Positions 1 to 5,154 are shown, counted from the stretch's first letter. The stretch is DNA of 5,154 nucleotides from Clostridia bacterium (GCA_017397205.1 JAFQJX010000162.1:1-5154); one strand, 5' to 3'. Program-made: numbers and translations. The notes: generated by a model not told the origin, from the letters alone.

Positions 1-62
1 CTCCTTCTTCGGGTGATGCTTTTGCTATTTCCTATCTTATCATAGGGAATTAGAAAATGCAA
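1..62 (-). promoter_or_regulatory. possible leader of a leftward gene starting outside the window
   Basis: Read on the minus strand, the left edge ends in AAGGAG (positions 6 to 1), a good Shine-Dalgarno sequence that would serve a gene starting a few bases beyond the window. Upstream of it on that strand lie -10-like hexamers TATGAT (44-39) and TAAGAT (39-34). TTGCAT (62-57) sits 17 bp from TAAGAT, but the -35 match is weak. An imperfect inverted repeat, CCTAT (31-35) and ATAGG (42-46), overlaps the -10 region and could be an operator. No coding sequence is visible here, so the leftward gene is an inference from the ribosome binding site alone. Confidence 0.3.
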
Positions 63-97
63 GCAGGAATTTTTGGGTCGGGCAGAGAGAGAGGGAG

Positions 98-277
98 CGC
101 GAGAGCGGGTGAGGGGCGCCTTTTCTTATGCACAAGGATGCAGAGCGGCACCCTGCGCGAAGCGCCTTTTCTCTTGCGGAGTGATGCGAGCGGCACCCTG
201 CGCGAAGCGCCTTTTCTTTTGCGGAGTGATGCAGAACGGTGTCATACGCGAAGCGTGCGCGGGGCGCCCCGACGGGC
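98..277. repeat. 45-bp tandem repeat, two near-perfect copies with decayed flanking copies
   Basis: Copies at 143-187 and 188-232 are directly abutting and differ at a single base (C versus T in the pyrimidine tract, position 172 versus 217). The segment 98-142 retains the GCGCCTTTTCTT block and the GGATGC end. The segment from 233 retains a diverged start and the CGCGAAGCG core. Each unit contains a small hairpin with a GAA loop: GCGC-GAA-GCGC in copies 1 and 2, and ACGC-GAA-GCGT at 246-256, where a G-C pair has become A-T on both sides. The tract lies just upstream of the HTH gene promoter. Long reading frames crossing it look like by-products of the repeat. Function unknown. Confidence 0.85.
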
Positions 278-301
278 GCGCGCGGGAAATCTCGCGTTTT
301 T
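264..301 (+). other. GC-rich hairpins followed by a T run, possible terminator-like insulator
   Basis: Two hairpins are packed between the tandem repeats and the HTH gene promoter: GCGCCC (264-269) with GGGCGC (274-279), and CGCGG (281-285) with TCGCG (292-296, one G-T pair). The second is followed by TTTTT (297-301), the shape of an intrinsic terminator. No rightward gene is visible upstream, so it may only shield the next promoter from readthrough, or be part of the decayed repeat tract. Confidence 0.3.
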
Positions 302-303
302 GC

Positions 304-332
304 TTGACGGGAGGGGCAAAAGGTGGTAAAAT
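304..332 (+). promoter_or_regulatory. sigma-A type promoter of the HTH membrane protein gene
   Basis: TTGACG (304-309) is a 5/6 match to the -35 consensus and TAAAAT (327-332) is a 5/6 match to the -10 consensus, separated by exactly 17 bp. Transcription would start near 338-341. That gives a very short leader, with the ribosome binding site at 341-346 close to the 5' end. An inverted repeat covers the -10 box. Confidence 0.75.
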
Positions 333-338
333 ACTACC
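322..338. promoter_or_regulatory. putative operator overlapping the -10 box
   Basis: GGTGGTA (322-328) and TACTACC (332-338) form an inverted repeat around a 3-bp centre, with one mismatched position. It covers the -10 hexamer and reaches the expected transcription start, where a bound repressor would block RNA polymerase. Since the next gene encodes an Xre-family HTH protein, negative autoregulation is the simplest inference. Binding itself is not shown by the sequence. Confidence 0.5.
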
Positions 339-340
339 AA

Positions 341-346
341 AGGAGG
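341..346 (+). promoter_or_regulatory. ribosome binding site that fixes the GTG start
   Basis: AGGAGG lies 8 nt before the GTG at 355, ideal spacing, whereas the in-frame ATG at 364 would be 17 nt away. The same frame is open upstream to 73. A start there would put the promoter, the operator and this site inside the gene, so GTG at 355 is preferred. Confidence 0.8.
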
Positions 347-354
347 TGAGAGCC

Positions 355-984
355 GTGGCAACGATGGAGGACCTGAAAAGCACAGTCGGGCACAACATTA
401 CTGCCCTGCGTAAGCGGAGCGGAATGACCCAGGCGGAGCTTGCGGAGCAGCTGTGCTATTCCGACAAGGCAATTTCCAAATGGGAATGCGGCGATACCGC
501 GCCCGATATTCTCGTTCTGACGCAGCTTGCCGAGCTGTTCGGCGTCTCCCTTGACTACCTCGTCTCTGACAACAGGGGCGGAAAGCTCCCCACCCTCACC
601 CGTGACCGTCGCCGTATCCGCGCCGCCGTCACGCTCCTCAGCGCGCTCTGGGTCTGGCTCCTTGCCACTGTTGGCTTCGTAGGACTGATGGTGCTGGGGG
701 AACACGTGCCCTTTGCTCTCACGGCACATCCGTGGCTTATGTTTGTGTACGCGGTACCGCTTTCCGCGCTCGTCATCTTTGTGTTTTGTTGCATCTGGCG
801 CTGGCGTGCCATGGGCTACGTCTTTCTCAGCATTTTTCTTTGGGGCGCTCTTTTGTCCCTGTTCCTGTCGCTACTTCTGTTTTTCCCCGGCAGCACGGAG
901 TGGCCCGTCTTTTTGCTTGGAGTGCCCTGCCAGGTGATTATTTGCCTGTGGCCCGCGCTTAAGAAAAAGAAAACGCCACGGTAA
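355..984 (+). CDS. Xre-family HTH protein with four C-terminal membrane helices
   Basis: This 209-aa protein joins a DNA-binding domain to a membrane anchor. Residues 8-69 form a classic HTH_3 (Cro/C1-type) domain. Helices 2 and 3 lie around TQAELAEQL (25-33) and SDKAISKWECG (36-46), followed by the typical LAELFGVSLDYLV end (58-70). An arginine-rich linker (83-89, RDRRRIR) precedes four hydrophobic stretches at about 90-115, 126-148, 152-177 and 183-202, and the protein ends in KKKKTPR. Such HTH-plus-membrane proteins are common in Clostridia, usually without known ligands. The domain order suggests a regulator tethered at the membrane, possibly sensing envelope stress or repressing its own promoter through the overlapping inverted repeat; both roles are inferred. 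It is transcribed alone, being bounded by its own promoter and a downstream terminator. The DNA-binding domain call is firm; the targets are unknown. Confidence 0.9.
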   Translation: MATMEDLKSTVGHNITALRKRSGMTQAELAEQLCYSDKAISKWECGDTAPDILVLTQLAELFGVSLDYLVSDNRGGKLPTLTRDRRRIRAAVTLLSALWVWLLATVGFVGLMVLGEHVPFALTAHPWLMFVYAVPLSALVIFVFCCIWRWRAMGYVFLSIFLWGALLSLFLSLLLFFPGSTEWPVFLLGVPCQVIICLWPALKKKKTPR

Positions 985-1000
985 CGCATTCTGCGTCAAT

Positions 1001-1030
1001 AAAAAGGGCACCCCGCGGTGCCCTCGCTTT
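1001..1030 (+). terminator. intrinsic terminator after the HTH gene
   Basis: GGGCACC (1006-1012) pairs perfectly with GGTGCCC (1017-1023) around the loop CCGC. An A-rich stretch precedes it and TCGC plus a T5 run (1028-1032) follows. The four-base gap before the T run weakens it somewhat, so partial readthrough into the glycosidase gene is possible. A small hairpin ACGCA-TTC-TGCGT (984-996) precedes it. Confidence 0.75.
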
Positions 1031-1043
1031 TTAAATATGAGGT

Positions 1044-1088
1044 ACCCGCAGGGCGCGGGTGCGTTTTGTCAGAAGCCGCCCAAGCGGC
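1044..1088 (+). promoter_or_regulatory. leader with two hairpins ahead of the glycosidase gene
   Basis: ACCCGC (1044-1049) pairs with GCGGGT (1055-1060), and GCCGC (1075-1079) pairs with GCGGC (1084-1088). The second is followed by GACATTTTTA, resembling a weak terminator. The only decent -35 candidate, TTGTCA (1066-1071), has just a poor -10 match (GACATT, 17 bp downstream). The promoter for the three-gene group is therefore not clearly visible. It may depend on readthrough from the HTH transcript or on an atypical promoter. An attenuation role is speculative. Confidence 0.3.
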
Positions 1089-1117
1089 GACATTTTTATA
1101 TCCGAGAGGAAGCAAGC

Positions 1118-2626
1118 ATGGGAAGACATTTTTTGGTCAACCAATCGCTCTCTTACGTCAAGAGCCCCTACGTTGAGAAAAATCCATTTCTTACGATGCA
1201 GGCGGAGGATACCCCCCTGCCGACCTACGAGGAGGCAAAGGGGCGTTTGCCCCGTCCCATCTGGGAGGGACACGAGGATGCTCTCGCCTGCTACGATAAG
1301 GCGTGGGAGATTGCCTTCCGCAATCTCAGGCGGCCCGTGGCTGAGGCGGGATTTGTTTCTAATTTCATAGACTCCGCCTTCAATGGGTATCTCTTTATGT
1401 GGGATTCCTCCTTTATCGTGATGTTTGGGCGGTACGGCTCGCGCGTGTTCAATTTCCAGAAGACCCTGGATAATTTCTATTCCCACCAGCACAAGGACGG
1501 CTTTATCTGCCGCGAAATTTGCGAGACGGAGCCGGGGGAGCAGTTCCAGCGCGACGACCCCGCCTCCACGGGGCCCAACATTCTGCCCTGGAGTGAGTGG
1601 GAATACTACTGCCTGACGGGAGACAAGGAGCGCCTTGAGCGCGTGTTTTATCCCCTGCTTGCCTACCATAAGTGGCTGCAGCTGCACCGCACCTGGCGCG
1701 ACGGAAGCTACTGGGCGTGCGGTCTTGCCTCGGGCATGGACAACCAGCCCCGCGTGCAGGAGGGCTACAGCGACCATGCCTCCCACGGGCACAGCATCTG
1801 GCTGGATGCCTGTATTCAGATGGTCATCAGCGGGAAAATCCTTTTGGAGATGGGCAGGATTCTCGGTCACGGGGAGGACACCCTCTGGCTTGAGGAGGAG
1901 GTCACGCGCCTGACGGCGCTGATTAACGAAACAATGTGGAGCGAGGAGGACGGCTTCTACTACGATTTGTGGAGGACGGGGCTTTCCGGCGTCAAGTCCA
2001 TTGGGGCGTATTGGTCCCTGCTTGCGGACATCGTGCCTCCCGCGCGTATTCCGCGCCTGATTGCACACCTGGAAAACCCGGGGGAATTCAAGCGGCCGCA
2101 CCGTATCCCCTCTTTGTCCGCCGACCATCCCGCATATCGGGAGGAGGGCTGCTATTGGAGAGGGAGCGTCTGGGCACCCACCAACTATATGGTGCTGCGC
2201 GGCCTCGGGCGCGTTGGCTACGGCGAGCTTGCCTATGAGATTGGCTGTAATACGCTTGACAACGTGGTCAAGGTCTTTTTGTCAACGGGCACGCTCTGGG
2301 AGAATTATTCCTCGGAGCACGAAAAGCCGGGAGACCCCGCGCGACCCGATTTCGTTGGCTGGACGGGCCTGATTCCCATTGCCGTTCTGATTGAATACGT
2401 GCTTGGTATCGGCGCGGATGCAGACGCGCACGAAATTGTGTGGAACGTGCGCCGCACAGAGCGCCACGGCATTGAGAGATACCCCTTTGAGGAGGGGGAG
2501 GTGGACCTCGTTTGTGAGGCGCGTGCCGCAAGAGACGAGGAGCCCGTGATTTCCGTTCACAGCAAAAAGCCCGTGCGCGTCCGCGTGATATGGGACGGCG
2601 GCGAGAAGATAATTGAAAGCAAGTAA
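1118..2626 (+). CDS. GH63/trehalase-like (alpha/alpha)6-barrel glycoside hydrolase
   Basis: This 502-aa protein belongs to the trehalase-like superfamily of inverting glycosidases (GH37/GH63, mannosylglycerate-hydrolase-like domain). The recognisable blocks are YLFMWDSSFI (91-100), SGMDNQPR (205-212), YWRGSVWAPTNY (346-357) and GTLWENYSSE (391-400). By family analogy Asp96 in the WDSS block would be the general acid and Glu395 in the WENY block the general base; these assignments are inferred. There is no signal peptide or membrane segment, so the enzyme should be cytoplasmic and act on an imported or internal oligosaccharide. The length fits a single catalytic domain plus a short C-terminal beta tail (about 440-502). 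The ATG at 1118 is chosen because GAGAGGA (1104-1110) lies 7 nt upstream; the frame is open further upstream to 1037 but lacks such a site. It heads a group with an LRR lipoprotein and a CYTH protein. The substrate cannot be read from the sequence; alpha-glucosides, alpha-mannosides and glucosylglycerate-type compounds are candidates. Confidence 0.87.
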   Translation: MGRHFLVNQSLSYVKSPYVEKNPFLTMQAEDTPLPTYEEAKGRLPRPIWEGHEDALACYDKAWEIAFRNLRRPVAEAGFVSNFIDSAFNGYLFMWDSSFIVMFGRYGSRVFNFQKTLDNFYSHQHKDGFICREICETEPGEQFQRDDPASTGPNILPWSEWEYYCLTGDKERLERVFYPLLAYHKWLQLHRTWRDGSYWACGLASGMDNQPRVQEGYSDHASHGHSIWLDACIQMVISGKILLEMGRILGHGEDTLWLEEEVTRLTALINETMWSEEDGFYYDLWRTGLSGVKSIGAYWSLLADIVPPARIPRLIAHLENPGEFKRPHRIPSLSADHPAYREEGCYWRGSVWAPTNYMVLRGLGRVGYGELAYEIGCNTLDNVVKVFLSTGTLWENYSSEHEKPGDPARPDFVGWTGLIPIAVLIEYVLGIGADADAHEIVWNVRRTERHGIERYPFEEGEVDLVCEARAARDEEPVISVHSKKPVRVRVIWDGGEKIIESK

Positions 2627-2649
2627 TGAGAGAAAAGAGAGAGGATTCA

Positions 2650-3276
2650 ATGAATCATTTTTGTTCCCTGTTCCTTGCGTGTCTTATGCTCCTGCTTTGC
2701 CTTGTGGGGTGCGGCGAGGAGACGCCCGAAAAGGAATACGCGGAGGGGCTCACCTACCGCAATTTGCCCGACGGCACCTGTGCCGTGCAGGATGCGGGGA
2801 CCTTTGAGGGGGAGGTCTTGCGCCTGCCCGATAAATCCCCCGACGGCAAGAGCATTACGCAGATTGACGGCTATGCCTTTGAAAACAACGAAACGCTGAC
2901 CGAGGTATATTTCCCATCCTCGCTCAAGGTGATCGGACCCTATGCCTTTGCGGGGTGCGCGGGGATTTCCTCCGTGACCTTGCCCGACGGGCTGACGGAA
3001 ATCGGTATGTATGCCTTTTCCCGCTGCACCGAGCTGAATCAGATTTATCTCGGCTCCTCGCTGACGACGGTGGGGGACGGCGCCTTCAATGCCTGTAGCG
3101 GGCTGACCTACGCCTTCTGGCGCGGAGATGCGGCATCCTGGCGGCAGGTGGACGTGGGCAGCGGTAACAGCGCCGCAACCCTCGCGGGAGTCTTGCATTT
3201 TTACAGCGAAAAGGCACCGCGCGAGGACGGATTTTTCTGGTATTATCAAGGCGGAGCCATCCGCATTTGGGGGTAA
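2650..3276 (+). CDS. BspA-type leucine-rich repeat lipoprotein
   Basis: This 208-aa protein starts with a hydrophobic signal (residues 5-20) ending in the lipobox LVGC (18-21), so Cys21 should be lipidated and the protein held on the outer face of the membrane. About three and a half LRR_5 (BspA/TpLRR) repeats of 23 residues follow from about 69 to 147, each with a YAF/GAF-x-x-C-x-x-L core. The C-terminal part has the WRGDAASWRQVDVGSGN module and a VLHFYSE...FFWYY tail often seen at the ends of clostridial BspA-like proteins. Such proteins are surface-exposed and often thought to bind host or polysaccharide ligands. This one is unusually short. The start at 2650 is chosen from AGAGAGGA (2638-2645), although its spacing is only 4 nt. 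An alternative ATG at 2626 overlaps the glycosidase stop (TAATG) and would add eight residues (MREKREDS). The n-region lacks Lys/Arg with the chosen start, so the choice is not certain. Confidence 0.85.
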   Translation: MNHFCSLFLACLMLLLCLVGCGEETPEKEYAEGLTYRNLPDGTCAVQDAGTFEGEVLRLPDKSPDGKSITQIDGYAFENNETLTEVYFPSSLKVIGPYAFAGCAGISSVTLPDGLTEIGMYAFSRCTELNQIYLGSSLTTVGDGAFNACSGLTYAFWRGDAASWRQVDVGSGNSAATLAGVLHFYSEKAPREDGFFWYYQGGAIRIWG

Positions 3277-3279
3277 GAC

Positions 3280-3801
3280 ATGAGCGCACCCTTGGAAATT
3301 GAGCGGAAATATCTTATTCGTATGCCCGACCCCGCCCACCTTGCAGATGCAGAGCGGTGGGACATCGTGCAGACCTACCTCGTCCCCGTCGGGGAGGAGG
3401 GGAGCCGCCGCGTGCGGCGCGCCGCAACGGGGGACACCGTGCGCTTTACGCATACGGCAAAGACCCGACTGACGCCCGTCACCTGCGTGGAGGAGGAGCG
3501 GACCCTGACGCTCCCTGAATACGAGGCATGCCTTGCCGAGGCGCGCCCCGACAGTCAGCCCGTCGTCAAAACCCGTTACCGCATTCCCCATAAGGGGCGC
3601 GTTCTTGAAATTGATATTTACCCATTCTGGCAGGATACCGCCGTGCTGGAGGTGGAGCTTACGGGAGAGGAGGAGCAGATTTCTCTGCCCGCCTGGATAA
3701 AGGTGCTCCGTGAGGTCACGGAGGAGCCGCTGTACAAGAACACCTCCATTGCCAAATGGCTGAAAAAATACCCCGGAGTGCCGCTGCCGACGGAGACGTG
3801 A
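3280..3801 (+). CDS. CYTH domain protein (triphosphate tunnel metalloenzyme)
   Basis: This 173-aa single-domain protein carries the CYTH signature. It begins with E-x-E-x-K (Glu6, Glu8, Lys10) and continues with the tunnel-lining charged residues: R-x-R at 44-46, Lys61, Glu71 and Glu73, Lys97/Arg99/Arg101, Glu110 and Asp112 (LEIDIY), and Glu124 and Glu126 (LEVEL). Near the end is the family's YKNTS block (152-156). CYTH enzymes bind triphosphates in a beta-barrel tunnel with Mg2+ or Mn2+. Short bacterial members such as the Clostridium thermocellum one are inorganic tripolyphosphatases, while others act as thiamine triphosphatases or class IV adenylate cyclases. Tripolyphosphatase is the best guess for this size, but the substrate is inferred. 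The protein should be cytoplasmic. The gene starts 3 nt after the lipoprotein stop with only a weak GGGGG (3269-3273) as a binding site, so it is probably translationally coupled. All key acidic and basic positions appear intact. Confidence 0.88.
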   Translation: MSAPLEIERKYLIRMPDPAHLADAERWDIVQTYLVPVGEEGSRRVRRAATGDTVRFTHTAKTRLTPVTCVEEERTLTLPEYEACLAEARPDSQPVVKTRYRIPHKGRVLEIDIYPFWQDTAVLEVELTGEEEQISLPAWIKVLREVTEEPLYKNTSIAKWLKKYPGVPLPTET

Positions 3802-3804
3802 GTA

Positions 3805-4058
3805 TTATGCACCTGCGGTGCGTGCAACACTCGCGGAGCGAGATATAGCCCTTTGGGCGTGATATGCGGCTTTGGCGCCTGTGCGCAACAAAGCCACGTG
3901 ATATGCCAACTGCGTTGGCGTGCAACACTCTCGGAGCGAGATATGGACGGCAGAGCCGTCGTGCAACACTCGCGTAGCGAGATATGCACCTGCGGTGCGT
4001 GCAACACTCGCGAAGCGAGATATGTCCTTCGGACGTGCAGCACTCGCTTTGTGAGATA
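3805..4058. repeat. array of paired-hairpin modules with variable but self-complementary stems
   Basis: Modules of 35-41 bp follow each other. Each has a variable hairpin, the spacer GTGCAACA, a near-constant hairpin CTCGC-nnn-GCGAG, then ATAT. Variable stems are GCACC/GGTGC (3809-3821), GCCC/GGGC (3848-3858, lacking the second hairpin), GCCAAC/GTTGGC (3905-3919), GACGGC/GCCGTC (3946-3960), GCACC/GGTGC again (3986-3998) and GTCC/GGAC (4024-4034). Constant hairpins lie at 3830-3842, 3928-3940 (one mismatch), 3969-3981, 4007-4019 and 4043-4055 (one G-T pair). All loops are three bases. A larger hairpin (3868-3895) interrupts the series. Translations of this stretch give only low-complexity cysteine/arginine-rich peptides. 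The copies are adjacent and diverged, which is unlike CRISPR, where repeats are constant and separated by non-palindromic spacers. Function unknown. Confidence 0.9.
3868..3895. repeat. long hairpin embedded in the module array
   Basis: GGCTTTG (3868-3874) pairs with CAAAGCC (3889-3895). Inside it GCGC (3875-3878) pairs with GCGC (3883-3886) around the loop CTGT, leaving an AA bulge (3887-3888). This 11-bp stem takes the place of a normal two-hairpin module. Its 3' arm contains GCGCAACA, a trace of the GTGCAACA spacer, so it probably arose from a module by rearrangement or expansion. Confidence 0.7.
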
Positions 4059-4091
4059 GAGCCGACGGACGGAGTATGAAACAAAGAGAAA

Positions 4092-4133
4092 AGAGAGCAA
4101 AACGGTCAATTCCGTCATGCTCTCTCTTTTTTT
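4092..4133. terminator. strong, probably bidirectional intrinsic terminator between converging genes
   Basis: AGAGAGCA (4092-4099) pairs perfectly with TGCTCTCT (4118-4125). After a 2x2 internal loop, ACGG (4102-4105) pairs with CCGT (4112-4115) around the loop TCAATT. A T7 run (4127-4133) follows on the plus strand, ending the glycosidase-lipoprotein-CYTH transcript. On the minus strand the same stem is followed by a pyrimidine-rich TTTTCTCTTTGTTT stretch, so it may also end the leftward ABC transporter transcript. Confidence 0.85.
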
Positions 4134-4201
4134 GTGAGGTTTTTGCTGATGCAAAAGGGAAGTTGCTGCGCAGTGAAGCTTGTGCGGTGCGCGGGAGGAG
4201 G

Positions 4202-4993
4202 TTATTCTACGTTGACGCCGCGGGAGAACAGGTGACGGCCGAGGAAATAGAGGCCGACGGTGACGGCGGCGTAATAGGCGGCGGCGACCCAGATGAGCGT
4301 GTGAAAGATGCTGAGGGATGGGACGGTGCTCGTTACCAGAAGGGCGCGCATGGCGGGGGAAAAGACGGAGATGATGGCAATCAATGCGACAAGACCTATC
4401 TGAATGCCGAAGTAAATCAGACCGCCCCAGAGGAAGGAGAAGCCGACCTTGGCGCTCAGGCGGCGGTAGCCGAGCAGAATGCCGACGAAGCCCACCATAA
4501 GGATGGTGGCAAGCTCAAGGAGCACCAGCAGGACTACACCGAACAGAAAGCCCGTGACACTCGTGTCAATGGTTTGGGCAACGAGAGAAACAAGCGCGCG
4601 CAGACCCTCCATCCCTGCCTTGGTATACAGGGCAAGGAACAGGCACGCAACCAGGACAATGCCGCTGATTACCACCATTGCCATGGCGACCAGGGTCTTG
4701 GACAAAAACAGCTGACTGCGGCTGACGGGGAGGGTGTGAGTCAGGTAGGACTCGTCCCCGTAAAAATTGCGGCTGAAGCGCACCCAGTTGAGGGACAGGC
4801 AGTTGATGAGCGTGCTTACCACCATGGAGATGAGGGCGCCGCGAAAAATCTGAAAGAGGATTTCAACGAGGAGGGAGCCGCTGACCCACGTGCAAATGCG
4901 GCACAGGAGCGCCAGCACGAACGAGATGATATAAAAGACACAAATGCGCTTTTGCACGGCAAGCGCGTCATATTTTATCAGATGCTTCAGCAT
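4202..4993 (-). CDS. ABC-2 type transporter permease
   Basis: This 263-aa protein is almost entirely hydrophobic, with six predicted membrane helices at about 17-34, 43-66, 99-122, 147-173, 183-211 and 229-251, the usual ABC-2 permease topology. Between helices 2 and 3 lies the block FYGDESYLTHTLPVSRSQL (77-95), which resembles the YGxExYLTxTLPVSR signature common in clostridial ABC-2 permeases of exporter pairs. Its start ATG overlaps the 3' end of the ATPase gene by 7 nt (ATGCTGA). AGGAGGA (5007-5001 on this strand) lies 7 nt upstream, so start and coupling are clear. With the ATPase it should form a membrane exporter. In related loci such pairs are tied to antimicrobial peptide or envelope stress responses, often under a GntR-family regulator, but no such regulator is visible here. 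The substrate is unknown. Confidence 0.85.
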   Translation of the reverse strand: MLKHLIKYDALAVQKRICVFYIISFVLALLCRICTWVSGSLLVEILFQIFRGALISMVVSTLINCLSLNWVRFSRNFYGDESYLTHTLPVSRSQLFLSKTLVAMAMVVISGIVLVACLFLALYTKAGMEGLRALVSLVAQTIDTSVTGFLFGVVLLVLLELATILMVGFVGILLGYRRLSAKVGFSFLWGGLIYFGIQIGLVALIAIISVFSPAMRALLVTSTVPSLSIFHTLIWVAAAYYAAVTVGLYFLGRHLFSRGVNVE

Positions 4994-5154
4994 TTGAAGG
5001 TCCTCCTGAAAATCTCGTCCACCGAGGCGTTTTCCCGCGCGCGCAGGTCGTCCGTGTCCTCCACGAGGCGAATCTCGCCTCGGTCAAGGAAAATGACCTG
5101 GTCCAGAATGCGCTCAATGTCGGAAATGAGGTGGGTGGAAATCACGACGGTGGC
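4987..5154 (-). CDS. ABC transporter ATP-binding protein, C-terminal fragment cut by the window edge
   Basis: The last 55 codons of an ABC ATPase run leftward from the window edge. The visible part begins ATVVISTHLISDIERI, containing the switch/H-loop histidine (STH) and the usual following helix. It then has VIFLDRGEIRL, the typical end of the nucleotide-binding domain, and a short tail ending FRRTFKC. The Walker A, Q-loop, signature and Walker B motifs lie outside the window. The TGA stop (4989-4987) is inside the permease start region, so the two genes are translationally coupled and form one exporter. The truncation is due to the window, not a mutation. Confidence 0.88.
   Translation of the reverse strand, partial: ATVVISTHLISDIERILDQVIFLDRGEIRLVEDTDDLRARENASVDEIFRRTFKC

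Noticed and set aside
73..354. Upstream extension of the HTH reading frame
   Set aside because: It runs through the 45-bp repeats, the promoter and the ribosome binding site; the peptide is repetitive and resembles no domain.
1031..2128. Long leftward open frame opposite the glycosidase gene
   Set aside because: It mirrors codon bias of the real gene on the plus strand, has no binding site, and shows no recognisable domain.
2647..3591. Leftward open frame opposite the lipoprotein and CYTH genes
   Set aside because: It spans two recognised genes and their junction in antisense and contains no known motif.
3805..4058. CRISPR array
   Set aside because: The variable parts are themselves palindromes of 11-15 bp, the constant parts diverge, and there are no spacers of 26-40 bp and no cas genes.
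3618..4154. Leftward open frames across the hairpin array and the CYTH gene
   Set aside because: They translate palindromic repeats into Cys/Arg/His-rich repeats, cross the terminator and overlap a well-supported gene on the other strand.
4141..4156. Hairpin TTTTGC-TGAT-GCAAAA as a terminator for the permease
   Set aside because: The stem is AT-rich and short and is not followed by a T run on the minus strand; the 4092-4133 structure is a better candidate.

Overview
The window looks like chromosomal DNA from an uncultured or lightly characterised gut Clostridia lineage (Firmicutes, Oscillospirales/Christensenellales-like). This is an inference from several signs: moderately high GC, strong AGGAGG-type ribosome binding sites, an Xre-type HTH protein fused to membrane helices, a BspA-type leucine-rich-repeat lipoprotein, a clostridial-style ABC-2 permease, and abundant short palindromic repeats between genes. 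No rRNA, tRNA, CRISPR array, transposase or phage gene is visible.

Layout. Bases 1-300 hold no convincing gene on either strand. They contain a possible leader of a leftward gene starting outside the window, a 45-bp tandem repeat (two near-identical copies at 143-232 plus decayed flanking copies), and GC-rich hairpins. A clean promoter (TTGACG, 17 bp, TAAAAT) overlapped by an inverted repeat precedes a GTG-started gene (355-984) for a cytoplasmic HTH domain with four predicted membrane helices. An intrinsic terminator follows at about 1001-1030.

A second rightward group holds three closely packed genes. They are a 502-aa GH63/trehalase-like (alpha/alpha)6 glycosidase without a signal peptide (1118-2626), a 208-aa LRR_5 lipoprotein (2650-3276), and a 173-aa CYTH/triphosphate tunnel metalloenzyme (3280-3801). 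Gaps of 23 and 3 nt imply one transcript, but there is no obvious biochemical pathway linking the three.

Bases 3802-4091 are non-coding. They carry the most striking element of the window: an array of about six paired-hairpin modules of 35-41 bp. In each, one hairpin changes its stem sequence from copy to copy while staying self-complementary, and the second hairpin (CTCGC-nnn-GCGAG) is nearly constant. A strong, probably bidirectional terminator (4092-4133) follows, between converging transcripts.

From the right edge a leftward ABC exporter pair enters: the C-terminal end of an ATPase (4987-5154, cut by the window) overlapping by 7 nt a six-helix ABC-2 permease (4202-4993).

The genes themselves are mostly recognisable families. 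The intergenic palindromic repeats, which share the core CGCGAAGCG between the 5' and 3' repeat regions, are the part least explained by known features.
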